Shown: positions 45,990 to 58,119 of the stretch, in pieces
Layout: every line of letters begins with the position of its first letter
Numbering within the stretch: position 1 is the first letter of the stretch
Source: Gyromitra esculenta
Taxonomy: Eukaryota; Ascomycota; Pezizomycetes; Pezizales; Discinaceae
Assembly: GCA_038503075.1 (NCBI GenBank)
Contig: JBCAML010000011.1
Location: 992,001-1,056,000 of the forward strand
Direction: 5' to 3'
DNA: 64,000 nt
The notes under the pieces: model-generated
Databases searched by the model: none
What the model was told of the DNA's origin: nothing
The model's input: the letters and a program-made list of their open reading frames with translations, nothing else
Translations under genes and position numbers: made by a program

Positions 45990-48900
45990 TGGAAGTGACA
46001 GATGATTAAGGTGGGGCAGCTGAAGGAGGAGCGGAAGATAGAATAGAAGCCAATCTCTGGACGTATGATGCTGATGACGTTTATCCTTCTATATCAAACA
46101 GCATGCTGAGCAGATATGAATCACCATTATCACCACCACCACCACCACCACCACCATCCATTGCACTATCTCTACTTCTCATCGTCTCACTGCTATGCAG
46201 AGATGTAAATGAACTGTCAGGAAGGCCGCGGGAAACAAATTGATGAAACAAAGCAGTGAAGATTTTTCGCCATCCAGGTCCGCTGGGTCCTTGCGAACAA
46301 CCCACGGACATCATGAATCACCTATGTACCCACCTACCTACCTACACATATCACCACAGACAAGCAGATCTGCTCGGCACAAAGTAAGCCCAGCGATGAG
46401 AGCACCACGGCCATCTCACCACATTAACGGCCAATCCGCGACCAGTACAGAGGTGAATCGTCAACGAGTTAACATTGGATCTTCAAGTCGCCAAGCCGAC
46501 TCCTGAGCCTTGTGTTTATCCCGGGACAAGGGTTGGGGAAGAGGGATGCTAGGATCAGCCTGGAGCTATCCCGGAGACTTCGCCCTCAACGCGCAGGCGA
46601 CCTCTCCGCTTCTGGCTTAGTCTTCCATATCGGGGGCGCTCGGAGGGAAAAAAATTGTCCCGCAATTGGTCCGTGCGCTCATCTTTCAGCTATCGACTCC
46701 ACAACAAGAATCATCGTCGTAAACGACAGGTACGAGGACCTGTACATGTACATATGTATGTGCGGTTGTCCACTGCGACGCTGCATGCACACCCCGTATG
46801 TAGAGTGCATATTACATATGTACATGACGATAACATACTGCTACCCCTGAGTTCCCCAAATAGGCCAGCGGTGCGAAAAGCGAAGGGTATACCTATGTGC
46901 TCGAAGTTCCTGCATCGCCTAAGCATGTAAACCGTATTGACGAAGAATATCTACCTACCAACTTTGTGGTCATAGGCAGGCCGCAGGATACTGCACAGGA
47001 ATTGCCGGTACCGAGCTGCGATGTCTCCAAAAAAACCCCTCCCCCCAACCTATGGATAGCGACACACCTAGATGGCAGTGGGATCCTCGATGGCAGCAGT
47101 CTGGTAGGTGGTTACTTACCAACTGTTGACAGGCATACATGTCGCTATCCGGGTTTGGGGGTCCGTGGCTGCGCGGTGAGGGTATGTAGCCCAATCGTCG
47201 GTACATGAGCGGCGGCAGAACCGCAGAGACGCAGGCAAACACTGCCGAATATCCCATTTAGAAATAGTCTCTCACCGCTCGGTTCTAGGAATGTTCTACT
47301 ATCAAATGCTCCCAGTGTTGAATTCACGTCTGATAGGTAGGTTCTGTGGAGAATCAATTGTGGATGAAACGGTAGTTGTGACAATTTGGTTTTGGTATGT
47401 TGAGATCCGCGTACATACATGGGGAAGAGGTTTTGCTAGAAGACTTCATACCAAGTAAGATACCAGGAAAACCGTTAAATGGCGCCCACCAGGCCGTTGA
47501 GGGTTGTGATATATCATGCCGACCATCGATAGTTGAACGGTTATCGATAACCTACATTGGTACTGATAATGGCAACTGCAAATACTACTAATACCAAAAC
47601 TTAAAACAGACAAAGGCGAAAACAAGGGCACTTCAATGCTTCAAGCCCGCACCAGCTCCAACCCGTAAGAAAATACAGAATAAGAAAAATAAATGCCGAA
47701 ATCGAATAAGTGCTATCGCCACCCAGCGCCCACGATCATACTGGTTCGGAGCTTAAAAGCATCCCCAGCCAACATTACTTTCACACTTTTCCTCTCACAT
47801 TTTCAAGTTCACAACCTGGGCGACATCAAAACTCATTACTATGACGTACTCCTCCCTGCCTTCCCTTGCATCTACCCATATATATCATTGTACAGGATGC
47901 CCTCATGCAGGGCATCCGGCACATCCACTGCCGCCGCATTCAGTCTCCACATATGATGAGAAAACTTCTCCTCCCAGGCACAGCGTCAGCATCGCGAAGG
48001 TCTGCGATCGTAATCCCAGGTAAGATAGCATCGATGGGGGAGGTGGGCAAGGTGATGTAGTGGGATCGGTAAACTTCTAGCGGCTGCATAGATACGGCGG
48101 TTTGGCCCCGGAGAGCCTACGGCACTGGTGGCAGACTTGGAGTTCTAATGGTAGGTAACTATGTCCTTTTCACTCGAGCGGAGAACTTCGCTATCTAGCA
48201 GCTCGGGGAGAGTGCGCGACGTTTAGCGTGGTGATTTTCTCGGTACGGAATAGATACGCAACCATTGGCGGTGGTTGTAATTCGCGGCATCGGCGTGCTG
48301 GAGAGTCTAAGGGTGAGGATAATTCAGGTCCCAGAAAGCTGCGGCCTACGGGGTAGAAGGTCGAAATAGGGTCTAGTGGGGTCGAAATCCCGACGGCCCA
48401 GTGTTCCAAAGATTTCTCGAAACAGTTACAAGAATGATCCTACGTAGTATTCCTTAATGACTAGACTCTCTCTTCACCCCCATCTACATCTCCCGGCCTC
48501 TTCCCACCCTTATTCTGCGCACCGAAATTAGTCGATCTAGAGCCCCAGATAGTGTGACATATAACCATTAGCATTGTCCCTCCGCTTTTGCTGTGTCCGA
48601 TATGAATTCATTCTTCTTCTGCAATACATATGTACCCTCCAGCATACGAAAGGCAACAATTCCCAGGAGAGAAAGACAACCACCAACTTTCCCCAACAGT
48701 GTTCGTAGAGTTGAAGCAACCACGTAATATTTGCCCTCCCTTTGTTGCTTAGGTTACTGGAAAAGTGGAAATATATTACCACTTACTCAACGAAAATTAT
48801 ATTCCTAGAACATTGTGTCACTGCATATTTGTGTGGCCCCAACCCAGTTATCTTAGGGATCGGATGACTTTCCTGTGAAAATTCACTTATCTTTCGCTGC

Positions 48901-51234
48901 AGAATGTTATAAGCGGTGAACGGAAAATCTCAAAGAAACGGGAGCACCAATCACGGGAGCAGATAAACACCATAACGGTAATACAGTCCTGTATTCGAGA
49001 TATCAGTTTACTGATTTATGGTACATGAGTGAAAGAAAAAATCGTAATACTGGCAGAAATGCGTATCTGTCGAAGTAAATATTGATTGAAGCTTCTTTTA
49101 CTAAAAGTCGTTGTAAGCACAGCTTCTTAGACGGCAATGACAATTACTTGAGATTGCAGATTGCAGATGACGTTGGTCTTGCTGGGTGTTCCATGAGGGA
49201 AGAAGTCGAGCGAGTAAGATGGTGAGGAGCTATTTTATGGAGAGGATGCCAGAGGTCATAGTTATTTTTGTTCCTTCAGATGGTTTTGATAAAACGACTT
49301 CTATAATACTATATAATATTATGTCTTTCTTCCTGGGATTTGGGTCTTTCTAGACAATCAATCTTTTGTGAGGTACATACAAGTATTTACCTCGAGGGAT
49401 GGCCGCCCTGTTGCTTTCGTAGCTGGGTTAGCAACTGGAACTGAGACAGGTTTTTGTTAATAACATCCTGTTGCAGGGGTTATTCGCTATCCAACAGATC
49501 AGTAACTTTCTGTACTTTACTATTTCTTCAGGGGCGTAGTGCTAGCATACGTACCCTTTTAGGCCCTCTCGATTTCAATAAACTTAGCACAAAGATAAAA
49601 ATAATATCAGGTGGTTAGCTGCGATACTGAAAATTTATGGCCTCAGGGCTTAAAGGGATCGCGGGGGGTTATAATAGCAAAAATACAAAAGACAATGAAG
49701 TCTCTATGAGAGAGTAAGTTTAGTAGAGTACACAGTATTTAACATGAATAGGCGTGCTGCCACAGTTACGAAGCTACCTGGGTACAAAATTAATTTTATG
49801 TTATTGTATTAGGTTTATTAAGAGAGGGAACGCTACTTAAGGGATAAGACTCAAGGGTATTCATTCTAGATACAGTGCGGTTTTCTATGGGGAATCAGGT
49901 ACTAGCCACATTTTCTGCACCGCCTAGATTTACCCCTATAACCGAGTACTGGGAAGGGGGAAGGAGATCTGGTGCCGGCTGGGCCTCAATGTGCTAGCTG
50001 GCTACATTCTCCCAAACCCCCTCCGTGCGTATGCGCACGACCTTGTTGGGTATGTGGAAGGATTAGTCGAAGGACTTGTCAGCGAGGGCGAAAGACTCGC
50101 TGATGATGATGATGATGGATGGGAGGACTGCTGCAACCACAGTATCCGGGATAGGAATTGGGGACGGCTTTACACTACTGCAAGCGTTTGTTTCCCTCTA
50201 CCGCGTTTTTGCATGGGTTGGGGGTACCATGTAGCCAAATTTGTGCCGTCTTTCTGGGACTGTGCAGGTCGGCTTCACTACTCTAGATACAGAGCGAGAG
50301 CAGAAAAAAGAAGCAGAAGCAGAAGAAAAAGGCAAAACAGGGAGCTTTGCGGGCAACTAAAATGCTGGACTGCATTGGCTGTTGCCCGAGGCTACATGTA
50401 GCTTATAGGACGAATGCCTGTACGATGGTTCACTAGCAGACACATCCCACTCTACTGGATGTCGGAATGTCGGAAAGTGTCAGTTTTGGTCAGTTATTCT
50501 GTCACAAAAAGACCAACAGCCGTTTGTCTTTGGGGGATCACGTCTACGCCTGCCGTAGAGGCGGTTGGGCGGTTTATGTAGTTGCAGAAAGGGTAGAGAA
50601 GTAAGCAGTACATACTCTCTAGCAACAAATACACAATAGCGGTTAAGAAGCAATATACTTCACTTCCTGTTTTCTTTGGCCCTCCCTCCCTCCCTCCCTC
50701 TCCTCCACCTCTTCTCCTGATCTTCTGAGTCTTCTCCTCTCGTTCTCGTTCTTTTGATATTTTGCTCGTGTGGTTGTTTCGTCTCAGAGCGCCCTTCCTT
50801 CCTTAGGCCCCCTCGCCCAAACTATTGAACGCCCTCCTCGAATCACAATCACCCCGCCTCTCGCCCAACCACTTTACGCACTCGCACGCACTGACGTCTG
50901 ATCACTCGCCGTCCCTCCATTCACTCGTTCAGAAACTCGTTCTTCTCCCTCGCTCCTTCATTCCTCATAACTTAATCCGTCACTCCCCCCTCCCTTCGAC
51001 GCTGGGTCCTGCAGTAGCAATCGTCCTTCCCTTCTAGTCCCATCGGCCATCCATTCCATTCCATCCCATCTCATCTGATATCATAATCTCCCCATCATCC
51101 ACTCGCCATCTTCTGCCAATATCACCCACATCGTGTCCAGCAAAAAAAGATAAACAACCCTGGAATCTAATAAAACATCGCTTTCATAGTGTGCATTTTA
51201 TAGCCACATAATTTCCAGGGGGCTGATCTTCAGG
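45990..51234. other. Large gene-poor interval
   Basis: The stretch of 5.2 kb lacks a convincing gene. It holds several small frames on both strands without family motifs, a perfect 8-base-stem hairpin at 47895-47917 (GGATGCCC and its complement), a GAT run at about 50100-50119, and a CTCC-rich tract at about 50679-50712. The last 500 bases are strongly pyrimidine-rich and are read as the promoter and leader of the 360-residue orphan. A 136-codon plus frame at 49991-50401 with an Asp run and an Arg/Ser run is low in support. Confidence 0.5.
46131..46157. repeat. CAC trinucleotide microsatellite
   Basis: About nine uninterrupted CAC units. A minus-strand frame through it would give poly-glycine, but it has no further coding support. 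Confidence 0.9.
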
Positions 51235-52485
51235 ATGTCATTTCGCTATGACTCGGTATCTTCTTCTGGGAGTTCCAGTCCAAGTAGCCCAAGAAGAGAT
51301 GGTTTGGCGATGAATTGGTAATTTGCAGGCCCGTCCATCAAAAGACTGCATTTCTTTTCCAATCACTATGCGGTCTTCATATGGCTACAAACCCTGCTAA
51401 CCTGCTTTTTGCAGGGTTCTCGACCACGTGCTCACCCATCCTACAACGTATGAATTCGCCTTACCTTTACGTACAATTTACACACTCAATTCTGCAACAC
51501 CTCACACTTCCCCGGCGGATTTTAAGATGTTGCTTCTAGAACACATATCCAATCTTCCTTCACAGCCATGCACTCTCCCACCCGTATTCTTGTCAACTTT
51601 TGTTCGAAAAACTTTCCCTCTTGAGCTAGAAAACGTCGAATTCGACCAAGCATTGACTGCGCTGGATTATATTCGCGATCTTGAGGCCAGAAGACAAAAA
51701 GAGTTAGAGAAAGCTGTTAAGGCAAGAGGTGAGAACGACATGAAAATCCAAACTGTGAGATCAAAATCTATCAAAATCGAGAAGTTCTATGCGAGTGCTA
51801 TTGCTGGGATAAGACGTTGGGTGAGTCTCAATAGCCAACCTTTATTTTCAACTTCATAACTCTAAAGGTAAACTAAACATTATACTCTCAGACTCTAATT
51901 CACGAACTATCTCTCGAGCCGTTCAACAAGTTCAACTGCATCGCTATTTTAAACACGTTATATCCCATCGAAGAACCTGACATCAATTCTTTTCTAACCG
52001 CACCGATTCTCGCCAATCAGCGTCATGCACTTTGGAGATACATTACCGGGGTTGAAAAGAATGGAGCCGCAATCCTGGAGACTGTGCGTACGAGTGCCGG
52101 TGGCTGGCCTGGGGTTAGCGAAGCTGTTCATGCGTATCTAAGGCTATCATTGGATATGATTCAAAATGCGGAGGAATTGGCTAGGCCTACAAGCATCGGA
52201 AGTTTCCGTTCCGAGGCAAGTTCAATTAATGTCGACGTTGTACCGGTGAATAAATTAGGGAAAAAGGGGAGGAAGAAGTCTGGCTTTCTGAGGAGAGATA
52301 CGGGGCACGACCAGTCGGGTTTCGAGGCTGAAGTTGGCGGGAAAACGAGCACATTGGAACGGATAGTGAGAGGTTTAGTGAGGCTTAGATCGTCCCAGCA
52401 ATTGGGATCGTCAAAGAAGATGGTATATGATAGCGATGCAGCTGCAAGTGATGAGGATATCAAAATGCGATATGCTCGATATTGA
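51235..52485 (+). CDS. Orphan (probably conserved fungal) protein, 360 residues
   Basis: Three exons, 51235-51317, 51415-51820 and 51892-52485, join in phase 2 and phase 0 to give 360 residues. The first exon gives a Ser-rich leader MSFRYDSVSSSGSSSPSSP. The core begins MNWVLDHVLTHPTTYEFALPLRTIY, which I associate with uncharacterised ascomycete proteins, though I cannot name one. Residues about 115-150 are a charged helix (ALDYIRDLEARRQKELEKA). A second helical region ends with GGWPGVSEAVHAYLRLSLDMI. The C-terminal 100 residues are basic and Ser-rich, with a Lys cluster (GKKGRKKSGFLRR) that could act as a nuclear localisation signal, and an acidic end. Both introns have standard sites. Function unknown; a nuclear role is only a guess. 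Confidence 0.75.
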
Positions 52486-55400
52486 CGAGTACGATCAGCA
52501 TGAAACGGCAGGTGGTAGAGGATGAAGTTGAGCATCTGGGGCTGGATTTGGCCCTCATGGGGAAAAACGAACGAACGAATGTACGGGAGGGGGCGGAAGG
52601 GGGGGCGGCATAATTGATTTTTTTTGGTTGGCGCATTACACTCTTTTTTTTTCGGGCTGGCGCAGATACATACGTATATCACGAGACACGACCTACACAT
52701 CAGCATTGGGCAACATACACGGAACGGGGCGACCTAAATGGGACACGCGCAACGACTGCAAACGGCAAAATCATCTCTGCACTACCTTCCCTTATGGTAG
52801 GGAGTGCAAACGTATTGCCGGAACTTGTATATGAATCGAGATGACGTTGAGTAACCGGGGAGGAGACGGTGAAGGATTACCTGTGCGATATTTTTACCTT
52901 TCTATTTTCTCCTAGTCCGCTCAAGTCACTATGGTGCTTGCGTATATACGTGTATGAGAAAGGACTTCTGTGAGAGATCTTGGTTTCGAGAGCTTTGTTC
53001 TCTATTTCCCCTTATTCGACCGTATTTTGTTGACCATATCTATATTTTGTTTTCTGACATGCATATCATACTTATTTTAACGTCGAAACGATCACAAAAA
53101 AATCGCTAGCTACAGGCGGGGATAACGGCGCTCTATTGTTCGGATTGTTCTCATTTTCTTTCTCTCTTTCTTCACTAGCTAAATTACAGATACCATGTGG
53201 AGAAAGAAGTGGAGTTTCGTTGTCCTTTCTATTTAGCTAAGCATGTATGCTATCATTGTAGCCTGTTGGTCTTGGATGCACTGTATTTCTGAATTTGGTT
53301 TAGTTGGATTAATTATTTGGTGTACTTATGCATTTGCACTCTGCCAGTTTATATAAGATTTTATATCTAGCCATGGACGATGCCCTGCTTGACTAAACTA
53401 TGCAGTGCTGGGTTACATTTCGAATTGGACCCTTTGAACACGATATTGTGCTTTTTTCTTGCTTTGGGGATGAATACATGTGTATCCGGGAACAATGGGG
53501 AGGATGGGTAGCCAGAGCAAATGCGCTCAGTTGACATTTCTCCTGGGTATTAGCGAATGTTCCTCGGCCTTAGGGTGGCTCAACCTGGACGCTAAAAAAT
53601 TGTTTTGTTGGAGCGAATGCGGAGGGAGGGATCATGGCGAACAACGCCTCAATTTCAAGTTTTGCTGACGTTGTAAAGTAGAAGCGTATTATTAGTTCTC
53701 TGACGACGTGTTTCTTAGTAAAAGAAAGAAGAAAAAAAGAAAAAAAGAAAAAAAGAAAGAGAGGGGAGAGGAAAAAGAAAAAAGAGGCACAAAAATTTGC
53801 CCCTTTTTAGGTGACCGTTACCTGTTACTTTTCGGAGTGGCTTCCGGTTCAGGAATGGTTATCAGATACGAGATACGGGAGCAGAAAAGAATTATATCGA
53901 TCCCTTGGAGTTGGCTATGGAAAAATCCGAGCCTGATTGAAAATCATGACGCTTCACATCACTGGCTCGGGGAAGTATGTGATAGCAGTCACAACCATCT
54001 CGGATCTAGAGTGAATAGCACACACTAACAGGCGCTCAAGGTTATTCAAAGTGTTGGGATCCATTGAAGCTTACGAGTTGGTGAAATTGCGCAACTATAG
54101 TAGGCGATATATATTGTCTCACCTTTGATCTAGACGTAGTCTTCAGGGAGACTGAAGTCCAGATTCTAAGTCCCAGGTCTTGGCCTTCGCTCGAGACCAT
54201 TGCGTAATCTATAAAACCGATATTTAAGAGTTGTCTGTTAGATTAGTGTTTCCCGCGGGCGCTTTTTTTTATGGTTCTGGGCTCCTCAACATATCAGCTG
54301 CAGCTTCCCCTCCTCTCGGAGGAGGCTTCTAACAGTCAAGTAAGGTCTATCAAACAATATATTGGATTGTTTGGATTTTGTTGAAGTTGTTGGCTTGACT
54401 AGTATAGTTGTATAACATTATCACGGGGAAGAAGGGGCTTTGGTATTTGATTGGGAGATCGTTCTTCTAGTACCAAGTCAGTGCAGATCCGAGAGCATTT
54501 GAGTTCCCTTGGAGCCACCTCCTAATTATTAACTAATGCACGGGATTCTTAGGGAGGATGAATCATCGCTATCAATTGAGATAACTTGGTAGTAATTGGC
54601 TAAAGCTCTTCCGGTTGAAGTCCTAATGTGTGATCTCATACCTATCGAAATGAACATACATGCAGCTCTCGGTTCCTATTTATAAATCTAGAGCCTGCCC
54701 CAACTAGATTGGAGGTTAGCACTATCTCTTTGCTAACTTTCCCGCAGTAGCCGAATTCCGAAACCCTTTTTGAGAATTTGAGCTTTCACGTGACTCTGTT
54801 TTATGCGTGACATCCTCTCGGACTATCATCCATGACTGCCAATCGGCACTGTCAAACCTGTCAGATCTAGACCGACATAGTTGTATTCGAATGGAGCTAT
54901 CCAAACGATCCGCAGTTTCGCCAATTCGCTGTTCTCCGAGTTCTTGATTCTCCCGAGACTAGAGGGTTTGATTGGTCACTCAGAAGCCAAAACTGCGATA
55001 CCGTGTGCCTTGCTTCGCAGTTCGACGCCTTTCATGTGCAATTCTTCTTCGGATAGGTCATTTCTAAGTAATAGGGGTAATTTGATTCAATTGGTGGGGG
55101 CTTTGGTGGAAGTGATGGACATGTTTCTTGCTCTACCTAAGAATACCCCCACTTTCCTCCAAGCCAGCGAGTCATGGCCTCTATGTGTGAAGATTATTCT
55201 CATGGTGTCATTTGTGTTTTTTCTGCTAATTCGAGCTTTTTCGTGGTCCGAGGACTTAAGCTCCTGTTCTACATATGCACGACATCACCCCCGGAAGATC
55301 AATCGCCGTCAATCCAGGCAGTCAGCCCTACCGTACAGAGTTAATCGAGGACCCTTAGATTGACGAGACTGATGAACCGGTACATTGTCCGAAGCTCTAT

Positions 55401-56476
55401 GATGAAAGTGGGCGCAGCTTTCCGAGCAAAGAAATTACTTAAATTGAGCTTTCTATGATTTGGGCCCTGATTGGCTGTCGAGTGAAATTTCATGACCCTG
55501 GATGTGCTTGGCTCGGGTACTTCCGTACTAACAGCGTTAACAGATCCAATCATCTCGATTTGAAAGATTGACGATACTGATTGGCGGCTATCAAGACCCT
55601 GGTCGGACGATCAAAGATCCCGTGATCGTGAAAGCTTAAATATAACTAACATTCATCACGCCGCCGATGATCCCCTTCAGAAGAAGCAAACGCCCCGCCC
55701 GTACTTATGTGCAGAATAGAGAGCTGGCCCCCAAAGCCGAGAGCCTACATGTGGTTGGAATCGCAGGAGTTCGTCTGGATCTTTCTTCTCTTATGCTTTA
55801 GCGTCATTCAGTGCCTCATCAACCTAGTTTGTTTACACGCCCCATCCAAGTATATTTCTCAGACAACTGATCTCGTATTTCCTTTTTAGTGGTATGTGCA
55901 CATCAATAGAGCTGGCTTGTGATCTTAAGCTTGGGTTTTATGACTAGCTGGGTCTGATACATGGAAAAATAAAAAAAGGGAAGATATCAAACCCGGCTCG
56001 AACATTTTTTGACCTACTGAGTGCCGTTTACCGGTGAGTTTTATGATCTACACCGGACACGAGGATATGGAAGACATGTTTCAGTTACTCAGATACGGGC
56101 TACTACGTGTATGCATCCGCAATTCAGGGGAATCACAGAGAATCACTCAGACTCAAATTGATCCGTAGATCCATGGATCTAAATGAGTCAAAGCCACCCG
56201 TGTCCAAGCGTTAGGCTTAGGCAGCCTCACGCGGAACACCATTCTATCCATCCCTTCGAGTTTGTATCACTGCTTGTCGCTCATTCCAGGGAAGCGATGA
56301 ACCATACTGAAATTGGAGAACATAATATTCTCGTTTTGTTATAAAAATCATATATTGTTAAAACTGTCTACTAACTGCCCGGGCACACAAAAAAGAAAGA
56401 AAAAAGACGATCTTCTCACAACGACCGAAGACCTGAAATCCAGAAAGGAGTACTATTTCGAAATATCGGTATACAT
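52486..56476. other. Large gene-poor interval
   Basis: About 4 kb without a convincing gene. A 160-codon plus frame at 54881-55363 has a hydrophobic stretch (SFVFFLLIRAF) but no family resemblance or splice partner. A 60-codon frame at 55707-55889 is also hydrophobic. I treat both as unproven. The left part is the 3' side of the 360-residue orphan and the right part the 3' side of the DUF1917-like gene. Confidence 0.5.
53720..53788 (+). repeat. Purine tract of A and G (AAAAAG units)
   Basis: About 70 bases of almost pure A with G every three to eight bases. It makes an open frame of Lys/Arg/Glu that should not be taken for a gene. Confidence 0.85.
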
Positions 56477-57933
56477 TTACTCCTTTCCTAAGAAATCATT
56501 CGACGAGTAGATGGAAGGCCCTATCTGATATTCATTTCCCTGACCCAACCCGAGATATGTATATACATCTTTGCATTAAGATCAGCCCTGTTTTCTGGAA
56601 TATTTTTGTTTCACTTACCTGGTTTATAGGATATTCCCTTATTAAACCCTAATTCGTGTAGCTTTAAGAGCACTTACTCCCGTATCTTGCAATTAGCACC
56701 CTATAGCGTCTGCGAGAAAGTTATAGGGGCACATACCTCTCTCTACGTCCTCAGTGTCAGCAAAATTACGGGTATAGACACAGATCACTGGCGGATTTCC
56801 GTTGCCGTCATTTATCGCACTCTTAGCACATACACCTAGGTCGCCTGCGAGGGTAGCACGGGCTACTATGCTCCAAGCTTTGTCTGCGAAAGTCCATTTG
56901 GGGAACAACATCCACTATAGGATGTCACCACATCGTTTTCATGTCAGAAACTCAGCTGCGGAGTGGGAAGATATAGAAGATCAACCTTTCCAAAAGTGAC
57001 GTTTGCCAGCGTTGCGGATCTCAGGATGACTTGCTTTAGTGAGTCGGCGTTTTGTTTCTTTGCAGTCACTTTGGCAGCCTGAGTCATGAACTATCACTCA
57101 GTATTTATGAACGCACGACCGAAAAACCACAATCTACAGGAAAGGCTAGAAAAGATAACTGGACCTTGTCGAGAGAGCCATCGCTTATAATTCTGGCCAG
57201 TTCCCTTTTTGCGTTTGCTAGATGTTCTTGCAGCAGAGTCACTAACGACATATGATCTCCCTGGATCCCACGTCCGGAGTGTGGGTTGGCTATCCAGATC
57301 CATGGTCCAAGCATGGCTTTTGTTTGGGACGGGACGCAGCGGGCTAGAAACTCGTTTATGTCTTCTCCAAGCTATGAAGTTTTTGGGTAAGCAGTGTGTT
57401 GAGAAGAAATGAGGTGAGAGAAGGCAGCTATGAGAAGGATATGTACCTGCCATGCTGTAGGATGGCCTTCATATGGATTATAAGGCATCTCCACGTCGAA
57501 CACTCCGGCAACAGCTTGTAGGTTAGGTAATTGATCCTCCCCGGACTCGGCCTTTGTGTCTTTGTTTTCAAGATGTTGCTTTTTCCCATTATTGCCTGAG
57601 ATAAATCTTGCTCCGTTAGCTCCTCGCTCTATGATGAAAGCTGTTCGCTGATAATGAAGAAGATCCACAAAAAGGTCACTCCTCACTGATATAGTTTGAA
57701 ATATTGACCATAACAGTATCCTCGCCGACGAGGGCAGGAGGTTCCTTCAAACATTCTGTGGTATCGATACTCAAGTGGTCTTGGCCCTTCCCCTGCGAAG
57801 CGCCCGTAGGAAAGCTCTTCTTATGTGCTAGCTTGGTCCAGGTATTTGCAGAAGATGGGCGGTTTTGAAAGTGCCGAACACCAGCCCTTGGAGTAAGCCT
57901 TCGGAACCCGGAGATCAGAGGCAATCTCAGCAT
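56477..57933 (-). CDS. DUF1917 / BLES03-like (C11orf68-type) protein, seven exons
   Basis: Seven exons, 57933-57709, 57647-57447, 57371-57165, 57078-56986, 56914-56737, 56672-56619 and 56568-56477, give 349 residues. No single exon looks like a gene; the product appears only after splicing. The core has MPYNPYEGHPTAWQLGED, then LGPWIWIANP, FGKWMLFPKWTFADKAWSIV, LAGDLGVCAKSA, ICVYTRNFADTEDVERVLL and YKPDVYTYLGLGQGNEY. This order of a PWI block, a GKW block, an ICVYT-x-DF-x-D-x-x-DV block and a final Y-x-x-D-x-YTYL block is that of DUF1917 (UPF0696) proteins. That family has an eIF4E-like fold in its human member, and its biochemical function is unknown. The first intron could use gtcaat or gttatg; both keep frame. 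It is divergent from DPH7. Confidence 0.8.
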
Positions 57934-58119
57934 GAGTAGTAATTGGTTTCCCGAACGTCCGGTTGTATGAAGGTTTAATTACACCTTCAGGCATCAGCAC
58001 CTGAGACCAAGGCAGCCACCAACTGCTTAGTTTTGAGCCTCGTTGCCAAGAAACCCCACTGCCAGAGCCATCAGGTTCGCGCTTCTGTGCTTCTCACCAC
58101 CAAAAACGATAAAGTCGAG
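57934..58119. promoter_or_regulatory. Divergent promoter between the DUF1917-like gene and DPH7
   Basis: The start codons are 186 bases apart on opposite strands. The DPH7 frame is open upstream to about 58033 without an ATG, so the start at 58120 was chosen, which also begins just before the conserved family sequence. Confidence 0.6.

Noticed and set aside
46897..47420. Overlapping 90-100 codon frames on both strands
   Set aside because: Mutually overlapping with no family resemblance; an 11-base inverted match at 47054/47140 may explain part of the symmetry.
49991..50401. 136-codon plus-strand frame with Asp and Arg/Ser runs
   Set aside because: Both runs come from a GAT repeat and a purine tract, and the rest has no recognisable feature.
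53708..54028. 106-codon frame starting with a Lys/Arg/Glu run
   Set aside because: Created by a simple purine repeat.
54881..55363. 160-codon plus-strand frame with a hydrophobic stretch
   Set aside because: No family motif, no splice partners, no promoter context; length is within chance for this base composition.
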